This document shows, one piece after another, positions 45,603 through 58,674 of a stretch of DNA of 64,000 nucleotides. Position numbers and translations under genes: made by a program. Each line of letters opens with the position of its first letter. Positions within the stretch are counted from its first letter, which is position 1. The DNA is from Panagrolaimus kolymaensis. Its lineage: Eukaryota > Nematoda > Chromadorea > Rhabditida > Panagrolaimidae. Below the pieces are notes generated by a model, which ran no database searches, was not told the origin of the DNA, and saw only the letters and a program-made list of their open reading frames with translations. The stretch spans positions 1,612,001 through 1,676,000 of the forward strand of contig JAJQJQ010000019.1 of NCBI GenBank assembly GCA_028622995.1, in the 5' to 3' direction.

Positions 45603-46449
45603 TCAAACAAAAAAGGGAATCATTTTCATTGATGATAAACATCCATCAGCAGCAATAAGATGACGCAAACCATAAACCATTGAAAGATCCTTCACAGCAT
45701 TAGTTCTAAGATGACTAATAATTTCTTCTTCTCTTGAATCTTTCTCTTTCATAGCTAGTATCTGCTTAATTGCTTCTTTTTCTTTTAGTTGCTCTTTCAT
45801 CATTGTTGCTTCTTTGGTAGTTTCTTCTTTCATCGTTATTGCTTCTTTGATTGAATTCTCTTTTGCCAAAGTTGTTTACACCAGATCGTCGATGCCTAAA
45901 CACAGGCATATATTCCCAAATATAGGGTTCAGGCATCATATCTTTCAATTGAAAGCTTTCGTCGTTATAACTAAAAACAAAAAAGTGTACATCAAAGTCA
46001 AAAGTACCAAAGCCATACCGATTAGCGAATTTCTTTTCATATTCACCTTCCTTTGATTGGTTTAAAGCTGCCTTTAGTTTATTGAGTTGCTTTTCACGTT
46101 CTTCATCTTCTGGTGATTTACTTACAACAGCTTCTTCTTTTTTAACAAGCTTCTTTTCATCTTCTTTCATTTTCTCGAGCTTCTTTTCATCTTCTTTCAT
46201 TTTCTCGAGCTTCTTTTCATCTTCTTTTATTTCACCAAGCTTCTTTTCATCGTCTTTCTTTTCATCAAGCTTCTTTTCATCTTCTTTCATTTTCTCGAGC
46301 TTCTTTTCATCTTCTTTTATTTCACCAAGCTTCTTTTCATGTTGTTCTTCTTCGATTGCTTGGATTACAATTTCTTTTGTTTTTGATGGCGAAATGGTTT
46401 CTTTTTCTTTACTTTTATTTTCAGCATCTTTAATAGGTGCTGAAGGCAT
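45603..46449 (-). CDS. Lys/Glu-rich decapeptide-repeat protein with a frame break
   Basis: Starts at ATG 46449, eight bases after a TTTTCAG acceptor (trans-splicing or a 5' UTR intron). The N-terminus (MPSAPIKDAENKSK) is followed by seven 10-residue repeats of the EKKLEKMKED type, then a predicted coiled-coil. A 48-bp intron with a GTATGG donor and TTTTTAG acceptor (about 45974-46021) is likely. After about 45880 the coding signal moves by one base: the first frame continues as an unnatural Arg/Asn-rich tail to 45766, whereas the neighbouring frame gives a natural-looking helical C-terminus (MKEQLKEKEAIKQILAMKEK) ending at 45603. No good splice site explains the shift, so there is either a base error near the AAAA run at about 45870 or a real frameshift. 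Confidence 0.6.
46129..46338 (-). repeat. Coding 30-bp tandem repeat (7 units)
   Basis: Seven consecutive 30-bp units encode decapeptides starting EKKL: GEIKED, EKMKED, DEKKDD, GEIKED, EKMKED, EKMKED and a diverged VKKEEA. Unit order suggests a duplicated multi-unit block. Length variation between alleles is likely. Confidence 0.85.
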
Positions 46450-47623
46450 GGTTATTCCCTGAAAATAGTAAAATATATTATATCTTTAATCCTTGAAAAT
46501 TCAACAACCCAAATGATAAAATAAAAAAATACGCGAACACGAATTGAAAGAAGCAAACAAAAAAAAATGGATGAAATCAACGAAAGAAAAAAAGGAAGTC
46601 ATGAAAAAAATTTTGCACCTTGGCTCATGTCTCTTGAGTACAAATTGCCAAAAAAAAAAAATACAGTAAATTTGTGATATTTTTTTGGGCTAATTTTAAA
46701 AAATTTAAAAGATGAATGTTGAAAATTAATATTTATAAATTATTAAAATAAAGTTTATAATACAAAATTATTTTACATTAAAGCAACGTTCAAAGAAGTT
46801 TCACTTAATCTTGCAATACATACTTTTGTTTTTTGTTTAGAGCTTTCTGAATATGGAAAACATAACTTTTCTAAAGGAATTTTTTAGCAAAAAAAAGAAA
46901 GAAAGAATTAAACGCAGTTGTTGGCTTTTTTAATTCCCTAATCCTCAAAACAAAAACAAAAAAAACACTAATTTATTTTTTATTTTTTGCGCACCAACAA
47001 ACAGTTGCTTGCCTTTTGCTTTTTCCTTTTATCTTTTTTTTGGTCGTTGTCTTCCAACTTTACTTCCATCTTGTATTTTATTTTTTTTACGATTTGTAAT
47101 TGACCATTGCCATTTTTCTCTTTCTCTTTTTTTCTTCTTCTTTAATTCATTTAGAGATAGATCGACAGCTTTTTTTAATGTCCACCAACTACCAACTAGC
47201 AACTAGCTATCAACTTACAACTTTTTTATTTTTTGATTTGGATTGGATCGGTTGGTTGCTTGTTCCTTGTCGTGTCCAAACACGACGAGACAAGACAAGC
47301 ATCAACGACCCTTGTTTTTGTGAATTTGAACAAATGTTTGTTAGAATTTTATTTGACCGCCATCACCACGTGTTTTTTTCCCCATTTTTCTTTTGTTCTC
47401 TTCTTTAATTTTAAATTAGTTGTTGCCACTGTCGCCGTGATTGTTGCAATAAATTAAAAAAGCTGTGGAACATCCTCAAAAAAACCGATTAAGTCAAAGC
47501 CAAAAAAATCCAAAGAAAAAGTTGCTTTTTGATTTGATTTTTTTTTTGAATGTTTATTTTGGAAAAATTACTTTTTTTTAAATAAATTTTTAGGGGAAAA
47601 AATAAACTGTCAGATAGCAAGCA
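46450..47623. promoter_or_regulatory. Divergent upstream region of the Lys/Glu-repeat and GGT genes
   Basis: This stretch separates two divergent ATGs (46449 on - and 47624 on +). It is free of the AAACTG array until 47605. It holds T-rich blocks and a G/C-richer patch with repeated CAACTA-type words (about 47180-47215). Promoters for both genes probably lie here. Open frames in 47.0-47.5 kb are low-complexity and not called. Confidence 0.4.
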
Positions 47624-50600
47624 ATGTTGCCTCGACCAATGCCACATTATTACCCAAAGAAACCGAGAAAGAGATTATCACAAATTTTAAATTGTTCTGA
47701 TTTAATTGAGTAAGTTTTTTTTGGTTTTAAACTGGATTTACATTTATGAGCTTTTTTGGTACTCTCTTGTTCCAAAATATTTTCAATTAAAGGCTCCCTT
47801 AGTTTAAAATTTAACTGATATTCGATGTTTTTCTATTTCTCTTGGAAGTAATTTTTGTAATTCGAATTTCGAACGGGAAAAGCTTTCGAGAATTTTTTTA
47901 TCTTGAAATTTAATTATCTTGTCTTGTTAATTTTTTGCCACTTTAAAAACAATTTAATATTTATAAATTTAAACCAAACTGGGAACAATAATTAATTGGG
48001 ATTAATATTTAATTTTTTTTAAAAAGAATAAAAGATTTTATTGAAACAGTGTTGCTTTCTTTTAAAAACTGTTTATATTTTTTAATATTTAAAAATAACT
48101 GGGAATTGTTGTCATTAATTTTGGTAGAAGTAAAATAAAATAAATGTCTTTGCTTCTCTTTTTGTGATTAATAAAAACTGTGCCGAGAAAATTTTGTAAA
48201 AGTAAAATTTTTAAATAAAACTGAAATATATAGAGAATGATGGAGGCACAAGATCCAACTGTGTGTTAGGAGAAAATCTAAATCTTGTGAATAATTTTGG
48301 CTTATCATAATTTTTATTTTTTTATTTTCATATTTAACTGAGGAACTAACTGAGGAACGTTAGGGAGCATTTAAAAAGTTTTATCATTATTTAAATAAAA
48401 AGATAATAATTATTTTTTTCTTAAAATGAAAAAAGCTTTGAAATTATTTCAATGTGATTAACTGAGGAAGGCTGAAGTTTTGAATTAACTCAAATAAACT
48501 TTTTTTAAAGGGTCTCTAAAAATTATTTTTTTTCTCTATTAAATATTTAGAATTATTTAATTTTGTTACGATAAAACTGAATATCTTGATTTTACAAAAA
48601 ATTCTTAATTTCCTCAAACTTTTAATTAGAATTTTATTGCTTTTATTTATTTAAAACTGCCATGCAATGTCTGCGCGAACTAACGCTTCATAAAATTTTA
48701 TTTTATTTAAAATATCTTTTTGGTAAAACTGATTTTGATTCAATGCATCGGTGGCATAAGAAGGAGTAATTTTCGAAAATTTCACCTGCTTCTATTTTTT
48801 AAATCAAAACAAAACAAAAAAACTGCCACAAATTAAACCAACAATAAAATTTTTTTTTTAATCAAAAAAGTCAAAGAATTTTTTTTCTTTAATTATATAA
48901 TTTTACATAAAACTGAGTCCCAATCATTATTATTATTTTATTTCTTTGTAAAATAATTACTTATCTTTGTTTAAAAAAACTGTTGATTACAGAAGGGAGC
49001 GACATGAGTTTTTCGAATCAATAATATTTCATTATTAAGCTTAGTTTTTTACTTGAGATAAACTGAGCGGCACGATCAGTGTCAATAAAACTGAATCTTA
49101 ATAAAAAATGTTAAAAGTATTTAGCTTTTTGGGGACTATAACTTTAAAAAAAGAGTTATTTTTAAATTAACTGTTCCGTGGATTTTGGTTTCACTCATTT
49201 TGTTTGAGCTTGACAAAGGTTTTAAAACAAAACAAAATTTTTTTTTCTTCGTTTTTAACTGTCAGGAACTGTATCTTGCTTTTTAAACTGTCTTCTTGAT
49301 ATCCATTGATTTTTTCAAAAGAATTAAGAAAGGAAAAATACTCCTTTGATAAAAATGTTTTTGTGGCATTTCGAGTTTTCTTAATTTTTTTATTTGTTAA
49401 ACACCTTTTTTTAAGAAATGAAAACTGATAATATCAATAAAATTGGGAAAAAAATATTAAGTAATTATTTTTTAAATTTTTGACCTTTATTTTATTATCA
49501 AAATTATTTTACTTTTTTAAAACTGCTTTTTGAGTTTTTATATTGACCAAACTTTGGAAATTATGCTTTTATTCTTCTTTCCTTTTCTCTATCAGTAAAC
49601 TGCGACTGTCTTTTCTTTATTGTTTTACAAAACTAAATAAAGAAGATTTATAATTTTTACCAATAAACTGAGCAGGTCCCTCTAGATTGCCAATTAATCA
49701 TTAAACTAAGAAAAAAAAACACAACAAACATACCCTTCCCTTGTTTTTTTTTACGATAAATGAGTTATTACTTTTTTCCTTTGTCTTTGGATCAGGTCAT
49801 TCAATATCTCCATCCCCATCCTCATTTTTTTTCTTTCCTGACTCACTCAAAAAAAAACTTTGGCTGAAAAAAAAATGAAGAACAAAGGCCAATAAATATT
49901 TTTCTTCTTCTTTCATTTTCTTTTGAGGATATTGAAAAGTGGAAAGAAAATAAATGTTTGTATTTGTATAGCTTTGATTTATCCTTTCGAGCCAAAAAAA
50001 AAACAAAAAACAATAACAGATTTTCTTCAAAACAAAACAAAAAAACAGATCGCTTTACAAGAGCGCCTGTTTTTTTTATTTGGATATATATTGCGCGGCT
50101 GCTGCGAAAAAAAACAATATTTTTTTTTTCTCTTTACTCCACTTTTTTTTTGGCTGCGCGCCTGCTTCTTTTTCTTGCTATATATATTTTTGTTGTTATC
50201 GTTTGCTAATGTTTTTAAAAGATAGAGAAAAAAGGGAAAAAGAGGGGTGTTTTTTTTATTTTTGTGAAGTTTTTGTTTTTCCATTTTTAAAGAGACTGTT
50301 TTTGCACATGTTTTTGTCAATTTTTATTTTTATTTTTTGGTGAATGAATGACTTTCTTGTTGTTTGACAAATAAGAAAAATGATGTGATGATCATCTAAT
50401 TATAATTTTTTTCCCTCGTGGTTTCTCTTTATTTTCATAGTTGTTTTTCTCTCTCGAGTTTGATTGATTTAAACTTTTTAAAATTTTATTTTTTCTAAAC
50501 TGCAAAGGTTCCCTTTTCGTTAATCATTTTTAACTGAGCAAAACATCTTTAACTTTTATTTTTTCTTTAAACTGTAGCTGAAAAACCTTTAATGGGTCTT

Positions 50601-53600
50601 GAGTTCAAAATTTCCTTTGATAAACAAATGATATTCATAAAAAAAATTGAATAAAACTGTAGTTGAATTTTTTTGAAAATATTTTTTTAAACTCATTTAG
50701 GTCTTTATTTTTTTAACTGTCTTTCTTCCTTTACATCGCAAAAACCTTATTTAAATATTTATTATTTTCTATAAAAATTTTATGTGTACAATAAATTTTA
50801 ATCCTCGCTCCTTCCCTTTTAATCTAAAGCTAATAGCTAAAAATGAAAGCATATTTTCTTATTTATTTTAAAACTGAATTCATAGACTTTCGTTTTTTTA
50901 GGACTTTACCCCTCTTTTTTTACATCTGTTCCATACTTAAAACTGGATATTTTGTGGTTGCATAACTGCAACAAGTCCTTTTTTTTAATTTTTAACTGTA
51001 AAAAAATCAGGTTTTTGGTTTATTAATCAAATACATGACCTTATAATTCTATCCATCAACTTTTTAGGTTTATCACTTGCACTGTTCCGTTCTACTTTTA
51101 ACCTTTAAATTTAGTTTTATTTTCCTTTCAAAAATTCTTGTTTTCAACTGTTTTTATTTTTAATTGCCCGCGGGGGCCAAATTTATCAAATTATGTCATC
51201 CATCGAAAAATATATGTTTTATGTTTTCCTTTTTTTCCCATTCCAAATCGACGACTGATTACAGCCGCAACCCACCTATCTAATTTGCCTGCAAAAAAAG
51301 GAAAAGAAAACAACCTTTGATTAGTTCGAAGAAAAAAAGGGAAAGGGAAAGAGACACTATTTAACTGATTTTGATCCCAAATAGTTTCAAATATAATTTA
51401 TTTGCCTGCCATTCTTTTTGAAGAAAACGAGACACCTGACATTTTTTTCCTTGTCAAAAAAAATAAAGGATTTTATTATCTCTCTCTTTGACTAGGATTT
51501 ATTTTTGATTGTTTTATTTGTTTCGGGTGATTTTTGTTGTTTGTTGCATTTATTTTTTTGTCAGACATATCAAACAAAAAAACTTGCAACAAATCCCTCT
51601 TTTTTTTCTTCGAACGTTTATTGATTTGAGGAAATAATAAGCTTTTTTCTTATATTTTTTGGGTTTAAAAACTGCGGTTTTTGTTGTTGTTTTTAAATTT
51701 TATTATTTAAGAAAAATTTTTATAATTTAAGCTTAGGTTCATTTAATTTAACTGTGTATTTGTGACATCTTAGGACACTTGTAAAATAATTTAAAAAATA
51801 ATTAACTGAAAATTTGAAAAATTTATTATTAATAAAACTGTATTGTAAATTTCCCCTTGGGCTTATTGCTTAAATCTTTAGATTCTCGATAGATAATAAC
51901 TTAAAAAATTATTTAAAATAGAGAGAGGTGATAATTTTTTTTAAACTGTTTTAACTTAATTAAGATTTATTAAGTAAGCATTATTATCTCTCTTATGTCA
52001 ACCATCAGGCAGGCAACCCATAAACTAATATAAAAAAACTGTTGCATGTATATAAACTCGGAGGCTTGTTTAATATAAACTTGACAAACTTACTATCATA
52101 AAAAAAATATCTTGTAATTATTCGATACTAAAAAAACTGCAGTTTGCTATTTAAGACTTGCACTATGATTTTGCTAAAAAAGTTATCAAAAAAAATGAGT
52201 TGAAAAAATGTGTAACTATTATTTTAAAAACTGTTCTGCCTTGAGTTATGCCATTTTTAACATTTTTTATTTCATATCTTAAAAAATACCATAAATTTTT
52301 CATAGTATTTTGGTTTTTATAAACTGTTGTCTTCGTCCATCATTGATGAAAAACTGTTTTTTTCTTCGGAACATAACGATGTGGTTGTCATCTGTTATAG
52401 ATCAATTTCTTTTTTTATTTCCCCTTCTCTCTTCCCACACTTTATTATGGCTTAAACCATTTTTGTTTATTTATTTTTTATGGCCCTTAATTAAATCAAA
52501 AAAACTTTTATTTTAACTTTCACATCTGGCATTTTTATTTCTTTGGTGCTTTTCATTTTTATGCAAATCTTTTATGTTCAAAGAAGAAATTTTGAAAAAC
52601 TGTACCGAATCCTTTCATTTTAGTTTTAGAAAAAAATTTACGCTTTTATATCAAATTTTTATATTTTTAAAAAACTGACCTTTTGTTTAATAATAGGCTT
52701 ATAATTAATTTTTTTTAGAAAAATGGTGGCTTCCATTGACCTTGAAGAAGGAGGAGGAGGTCAAAAGAGAATAACAACAAACACTGCTACAACAGCAACG
52801 ACGACTGCACCATCTTCATTTCCAGCAACTCCAGGAAATCCAGGGATTAAAGATGCAAGAAAAAAGTAAGCCTTTTTTAAATTTTATAAACTGTGAACAG
52901 GATAACATTATCACGACAACAAAAAACTGAGATATTTGATAATTTTGGGAACAAAGCAGAATAAAGGTTTTTTTTCTGTTTCAGCTGTAGCAGAATTTTG
53001 TTTCACTAAAAATTTTAGTTAAAAAATGAACAATTGTAAAGAGCGCTCTAAAATTTAATTTTATCCTTTTTAAAAACTGTCCAACTTATTTTTTATCTGT
53101 CCTAATTCGATAGAAGCTCTACAAAATCCTCGGCAATTTTTGTTTGTTTAAAAACTGTAATTAAAGTTACAGAAGGAGAATTTATTTAAACTGCAATTTG
53201 GCTTTTTTTTTTGAAATCTTTTCTTCCTCCATTTTCACCTTTTTTTATTAAGCTTGAAATAAAAAAAAACTGGGTCAATTGTTATTATTTGGAATTTTGA
53301 AACATTATTGGTTCATTTATGCAAAATAAAACATTAAAGTGTTTTCAAATAGGGTAGTGTCTAAGGCTATAATTGGCTCAAAGCCCATTAATTCAAAAAA
53401 CTGCATTCTCGCAATTTTATTCTTAATTTTTAAACTTTTCATAAATTTAAAATAAAATAAAACTGTTTCAACATAAGTTTTGTCGAAGATATTTATTCAC
53501 AAAACTTTAATAATAAAAATTTAATTATTTTTGTTAAAAAGGAAAGCAAGGATAAAACGCAAAAAAACTGTTGTAAATAAAGGTGGCTGGGTTCTTTAAA

Positions 53601-56600
53601 AAAACATCAAAAAAATTAAAAACTGGATGTAATTGATCGCATTTTTTCAGAGGCCTTCCATGGTTGATTGCAGCTTTAGTGGTTTCTGTTTTTGTTTTAT
53701 TACTCCTTTTATTATTATTTATAATATTAAATAATAATTCACATTTACATAATCATCAAAATAATCATGGTGAATCGAAGAAATCTTCCCTCGAAGAATT
53801 AACAAGAAGTGATTGGCCTTCACAATCTTCAAAATCCCTTGAAGCCACTTTTCAAAAAACTGCAGTTGTTTCGGATAATGTTTTATGTTCAGAAATTGGC
53901 CGAACTGTTTTAATCAAAGGTGGAAATGCGATTGATGCTGGAATAGCCACCACTTTTTGCATTGGTGGTTTGAATGGACATTCATCTGGAATTGGAGGGG
54001 GCTTTTTAATGACCATGTATGATGGAAAAAGTAAAAAATGTTCAACCATTGATGCTCGAGAAGCAGCCCCATTGGCAACGAATGAAAATAGTTTTAAAGA
54101 AAATCCAAAAGATATTTTTGTTGGTAAGTTTTTGAGTAAAAAAAGTTAAACTGGAGATTGCGTTTGTGTTAGGAAAAAAAGTAAAAAAAGATTTTTTTAT
54201 AGTTTAAACTGTAAATAGCTTTCGAGTTGGTTAAAGAAATTTAAAGGAAAAAACTGTGTTGGCTATCAATGGGATTTTACCTTCAAAATTAAAACACATA
54301 ACTGATCATATTTTTTGGTGCATTTTTTAAATATTTATTGATTTAAAATTAAACTGTGTAACTCTTTTTTCGACAGCATTAATAATTAATATCCTTTTTT
54401 AATATAATTAACTGGCAGCATTGATGGTGTGGGACTTTATTAAAAATTAAAAGAAAAAAAAACTGGACCATATCCTAATCGAGTGTAACTTTTAAGCATC
54501 AATAGCAAAAAAATACTTTTGGAGGATGAATAAGAAATTAATTAAAACTGAACACATTAATTTTTTATTTGCGAATGTAATTAATTGGTTTTTTTCCGCT
54601 TTATTTTAAAAAATATTTTCGGTATAAATTAAACTATGGAATGTGTTTGTGTCGCATACCTTTTTTAAACCATAGTTTTTTTTTTGATGGAGATAACTTT
54701 TAGTTTTATCGAAATATTCTAAATCTATTAGAAAGAGAAGAAACTGATACTATTTTAAAGGTTTTTATTTTAAGCTTTAACTGTATAAAAAATGCATTGA
54801 AATGGAGAATAATAATAAATTAGATTAAACTGAATGAAACGGTTTTCTTTCCGAGTCCTTTAAATTGATATTCATTTTAAGCGTTTTTAAAATTATTTAT
54901 ATTAGTTGTTAAAATGTATAGTTTTGCAGGAGATTAAACTGTTGATTACCCATAGCAAGAGATATAAAAAAATTAAGAAAGACAAATTATTATTATTTTT
55001 TAAATAAAAACTGTGTTATCAACTTTAGGAAATAATTGTGGTTTAAATAAATAGTCGACAATTAAAACTGAAAATTATTTATTTTTGGATATTTTTGTAA
55101 TATTTTAAAATTTAAAACTGCCGTTTGCGATATTATGAGAAAAAAGTATTATTTTGCCCCCAATTTTTTTTAAAGTTTAATAAAAAACTGATCCATCCAG
55201 ATGACATGGGTTTGTTTATAAAGCTTAAAGCTTTCTACTTTATTTTATATTTTTTTTAAAACTGTCACCAGAAAAACGTTTTTTTTTGTATTTATTTAAA
55301 ACTGTCCTCCGAACAAACTATTTTTTCTTAGCCCTTTTAAAGACGTCTTTAATATTGTAATTTTTTTTTATTAACTGGACTTTAAGAAAAAAACGCAAAA
55401 ATTAATAATATTTAAAAATTAAACTGTATCTCTGAGATTTTCATATATGTTTTTTTCTTCAGGTTACAAATCCATTGCAACCCCTGGAGAAGTCCATGGC
55501 CTTTGGACGGCTTTCAAGCGATATGGAAGTGGTCGAATTGCATGGCAAGATCTCATTTTTCCCATTGTTAATTTATTAAAATCTGGATATCCCGTAACTA
55601 AACTCATGGCAAATAATCTAAAAGTTATTAAAGAAGACGTCGAAAAAGAGCCCACTTTAAAGTAAGAAAAAATCAATAAAAATTTTTTAAAAACTCGAGC
55701 TTTGAATTTGTGTTGGCTTTTTAGAGACTTTTTGATTAATAAAGCCACCGGAAAACCCTACACCGAAGGGGAAATAATCAAAAACCCAGAATTAGCTGAA
55801 ACCCTTCGAAAGATTGCCGTTTCCACGGACCCAGTAAAACTTTTTTATCATGGAGAAATTGCTCAAGAAATTGCAGCTGAAATTTTTGCAAATGGTGAGT
55901 TTGAAAAGAAATTTATTTTATATTTTTTAAACTGTTGAAGAGTAAAATTTAGCGTTCAAGTTGGATTTTTTTTCATTAAACTTGAATTTACAAAAAAAGA
56001 TTAGCATAAAACATAGTTTTTTTGGGGATAAAGTAATTTTTCTTAAACTGTGTTTGTTTTTAATGTGGTTTTTACTTATAGCCAACTTACTTAATAAAAA
56101 GCTAGAAAATTAATTAACTTGAAACTGAATTATAATTTTTTTTATTCCTTAAGCATTCTTAATTTATAATTATAAAACTTTCATTATCACATATTTTTTT
56201 AAGCATTTTTCTATGAATTTAAACTGTCGTGGGTGGGCAACTTCTTGGGTAAAGAATCCAAAATTTATTTCATATTCTTTTGAAAAAAAACTGCGGAAAT
56301 AAAATTCAGTCATTTATGATAGATCAAAGTCTCAACAAACTGGGAATCACTTACATAAAATACGGACGTGAAATTTAAGCTTTAATTTTAAAACTCTTTC
56401 GTTTTTGCTTACTTTAAATTTCTCTACCAAAGTATAAACTGTCACTTGCTTTACTTGTTCGATTTTTAAACTTCAATAATAAAAATAACTGTGGATAAGA
56501 TTGATTTTGGATAACAAGTATCGTTTGAAATAGAAGGTTTTAAAAAAGTTTTTTAACTGGTATCTTGAAATTTTGTTTATTTTATAAACAATAAATTTAT

Positions 56601-58674
56601 TTTAGAAGGGTATTTGACTAAACGAGATTTTGAACAATATCAAAGTATTGTGGATGATAAACCAATTCAAAATGATGATTGGGATGATGAATATGTTATG
56701 TGTGGCCCTAAACCACCCAGTGGTTTTGCTGTCACTCAATTTATTGTAAACGTAATGTCAAGTAAGAAATAGTAAAAATAATGAAACTGTGTCATTTATT
56801 AAGTTTTCAGAATTATATCCAATCGGAAGTGATCCAGAAATTTTAATAGAAAATGATGAATATTATCATCGATTTATTGAAGCCCAAAAATATGGTTATG
56901 CTCAACGAACGCTTTTGGGTAAGAAAATTTTGAAAATGAAATTATTAAATAGCGAAAAAAACTGAAGGCGGGAAAGTAAAACTAAACAAATTTAACAACT
57001 GTACACTGAAAAAAAGTCGTAATTTTTATTTTTTGGCACAAGCTTCAGTAGTGAAGTATGGTCAACAAAATTTGTGAAAGAGTTACTGAATTCACCAATA
57101 ATTCGGGTAAGATATAGCTACAAATTCAATGGTGGAAGTTCTTACAACAAACTTTCTTGTTGACGTTACAAGAAAGAAACAAAAACTGTTACTTTTATGG
57201 AATAGTTTTCATATTTTTGTGGATAACAATTCCACACACACAATAATGGAGAACTTTTCCACAGATTATTGGACGGAATCTTCAAAAAAGAAACAAAAAT
57301 TGTTTCTTTTAAGGAAAAGGTTTCACATTTTTTGTTGAAAATATATCCACTATCATATCAATGTTTAATTTCTCCACTATTTTTAAGTTGAAACTCCGGC
57401 TTGAAAAATCTTTTTTTTCACCTTAAATTTTTATTTTAAAACTGTATAAATTTATTAGCGAGAAGGTTATTTATTTTTTTGAACAGCTATCAATAATCAC
57501 TTTTTCTAAAACTGCCCACCAATAAGATTTAAAAAAACTGGATGCTAACACCTATAAATTATGAGATAATAGAAGGCATTTTTATCTGAAAATCTCTTTT
57601 TTATTTTAAAACTGAGACAAAGTTTAACAGCATAAAATACTTATCTGCATTGCCAACAAAATTTTAGTTGCATTTGCGATAGCTAACTTTCGGAAAATTT
57701 TTTTTGAGTATAAACTGGATCAACGATTGGGATTTTGGCATAAAATAATTACATTTCTTTGTAAATTCTTTTTTGTTTTAAAACTGAGCTGTTCTTTATC
57801 TTGATCGCTATAAATAAATTTTTTTGTTATAAAAAACTGTTTTTGAAAATTTATCGAAGGTAAAATTTGAAAAAATTTTGAGATTAAAAAAGAGAATAAA
57901 ACTGCTTTCTTTATAAACAATCCATAATTTTTTTCAGCTGATCTCCGATTTGATGAAGGAGCAAATAAAACCATTCAACAACTTACAAATAAAACATATA
58001 TATCGGAAATAGCAGATAAAATTAAACAACATGACAAACCATTAGAACCCTCAGAATATGGAGCTCAAGTGGATCAACCGGGGAAGCATGGAACCAGTCA
58101 TATTTCTGTAATCGATGCCCAAGGAAACGCAGTGTCCATTACCTCTTCGGTGAATAATATTTATGGAGCTCGGCGGCGATCCGAGAGGCTTGGAATAATA
58201 TATAATAATCAAATGGATGATTTTTCTATTCCAGGCCAAAAAAACTTTTTTGGATTTGAACCAACTAAAGCTAATTATATTTTACCTGGAAAACGACCCA
58301 TGAGTTCCATGGCTCCAATAATAATTTATAATAAAAAATCTGGCGCTGTTAAAGCTTCGATAGGCGCAGCTGGAGGCTCGAAAATTATTTCAACTTTATC
58401 TCAATTTATTCTTCAAACTTTTAATTTTAATCAAACGGTTAAAGAATCCATTGATTTCCCTCGAATTCATAATCAATTTACTCCATTCACGACGAATTAT
58501 GAAAAAGGTTTCCCTGAAATTATGATTGAATCCCTTCAAAATCGCGGACATAATATGACTTTTATGGAATTTCCAATTGCCACAGTTCAAGCGATTGTTA
58601 GAAATCCTGATGGAAGTTTATCAGCTTCCAATGATCATCGAAGACCTGTATATATGAATCCCGCAGGTTATTAA
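47624..58674 (+). CDS. Gamma-glutamyltranspeptidase, type II membrane protein (691 aa)
   Basis: Eight exons: 47624-47709, 52719-52865, 53651-54123, 55463-55661, 55725-55894, 56606-56761, 56811-56918 and 57938-58674. Phases agree and give 691 aa. A cytoplasmic N-terminus of about 80 residues precedes one transmembrane anchor (about 82-103). The GGT domain follows, with GIGGGFLMTMYD and IDAREAAP in the large subunit and GPKPPSGF before the cleavage region. The small subunit should start at Thr499 in GKHGTSH, the autoprocessing and catalytic nucleophile of the family; NNQMDDFSIP and SSMAP match conserved substrate-site motifs. The enzyme cleaves extracellular glutathione gamma-glutamyl bonds. 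A second ATG in exon 2 (52724) could give a shorter N-terminus. Intron 1 is 5 kb with an internal motif-free island, so an alternative promoter is possible. Confidence 0.92.
49690..50490. promoter_or_regulatory. Motif-free island inside GGT intron 1
   Basis: About 800 bp without AAACTG in an otherwise dense array. It has T-rich blocks, a CACTCA/CTCATT-rich patch near 49800-49850 and a GCGCGGCTGCTGCG patch near 50091. Other motif-free islands here lie just upstream of genes, so an internal promoter for the exon 2 start is possible. This is inference from position. Confidence 0.3.
57010..57375. repeat. Imperfect tandem duplication in the last GGT intron
   Basis: Two roughly 100-bp copies (about 57133-57230 and 57250-57345) share AGAAAGAAACAAAAACTG-like and TTTCATATTTTT-GT-GATA-like words. 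The stretch has only one AAACTG, and its texture differs from the surrounding array. It may be a small inserted element, but I see no termini. Confidence 0.45.

Noticed and set aside
47009..47457. Overlapping plus-strand open frames upstream of GGT
   Set aside because: Phe/Ser/Leu-rich, mutually overlapping, no splice continuity with the GGT exons.
49797..50343. Open frames in the GGT intron 1 island
   Set aside because: Low-complexity Lys/Phe stretches on both strands; no acceptor/donor arrangement that joins GGT in phase.
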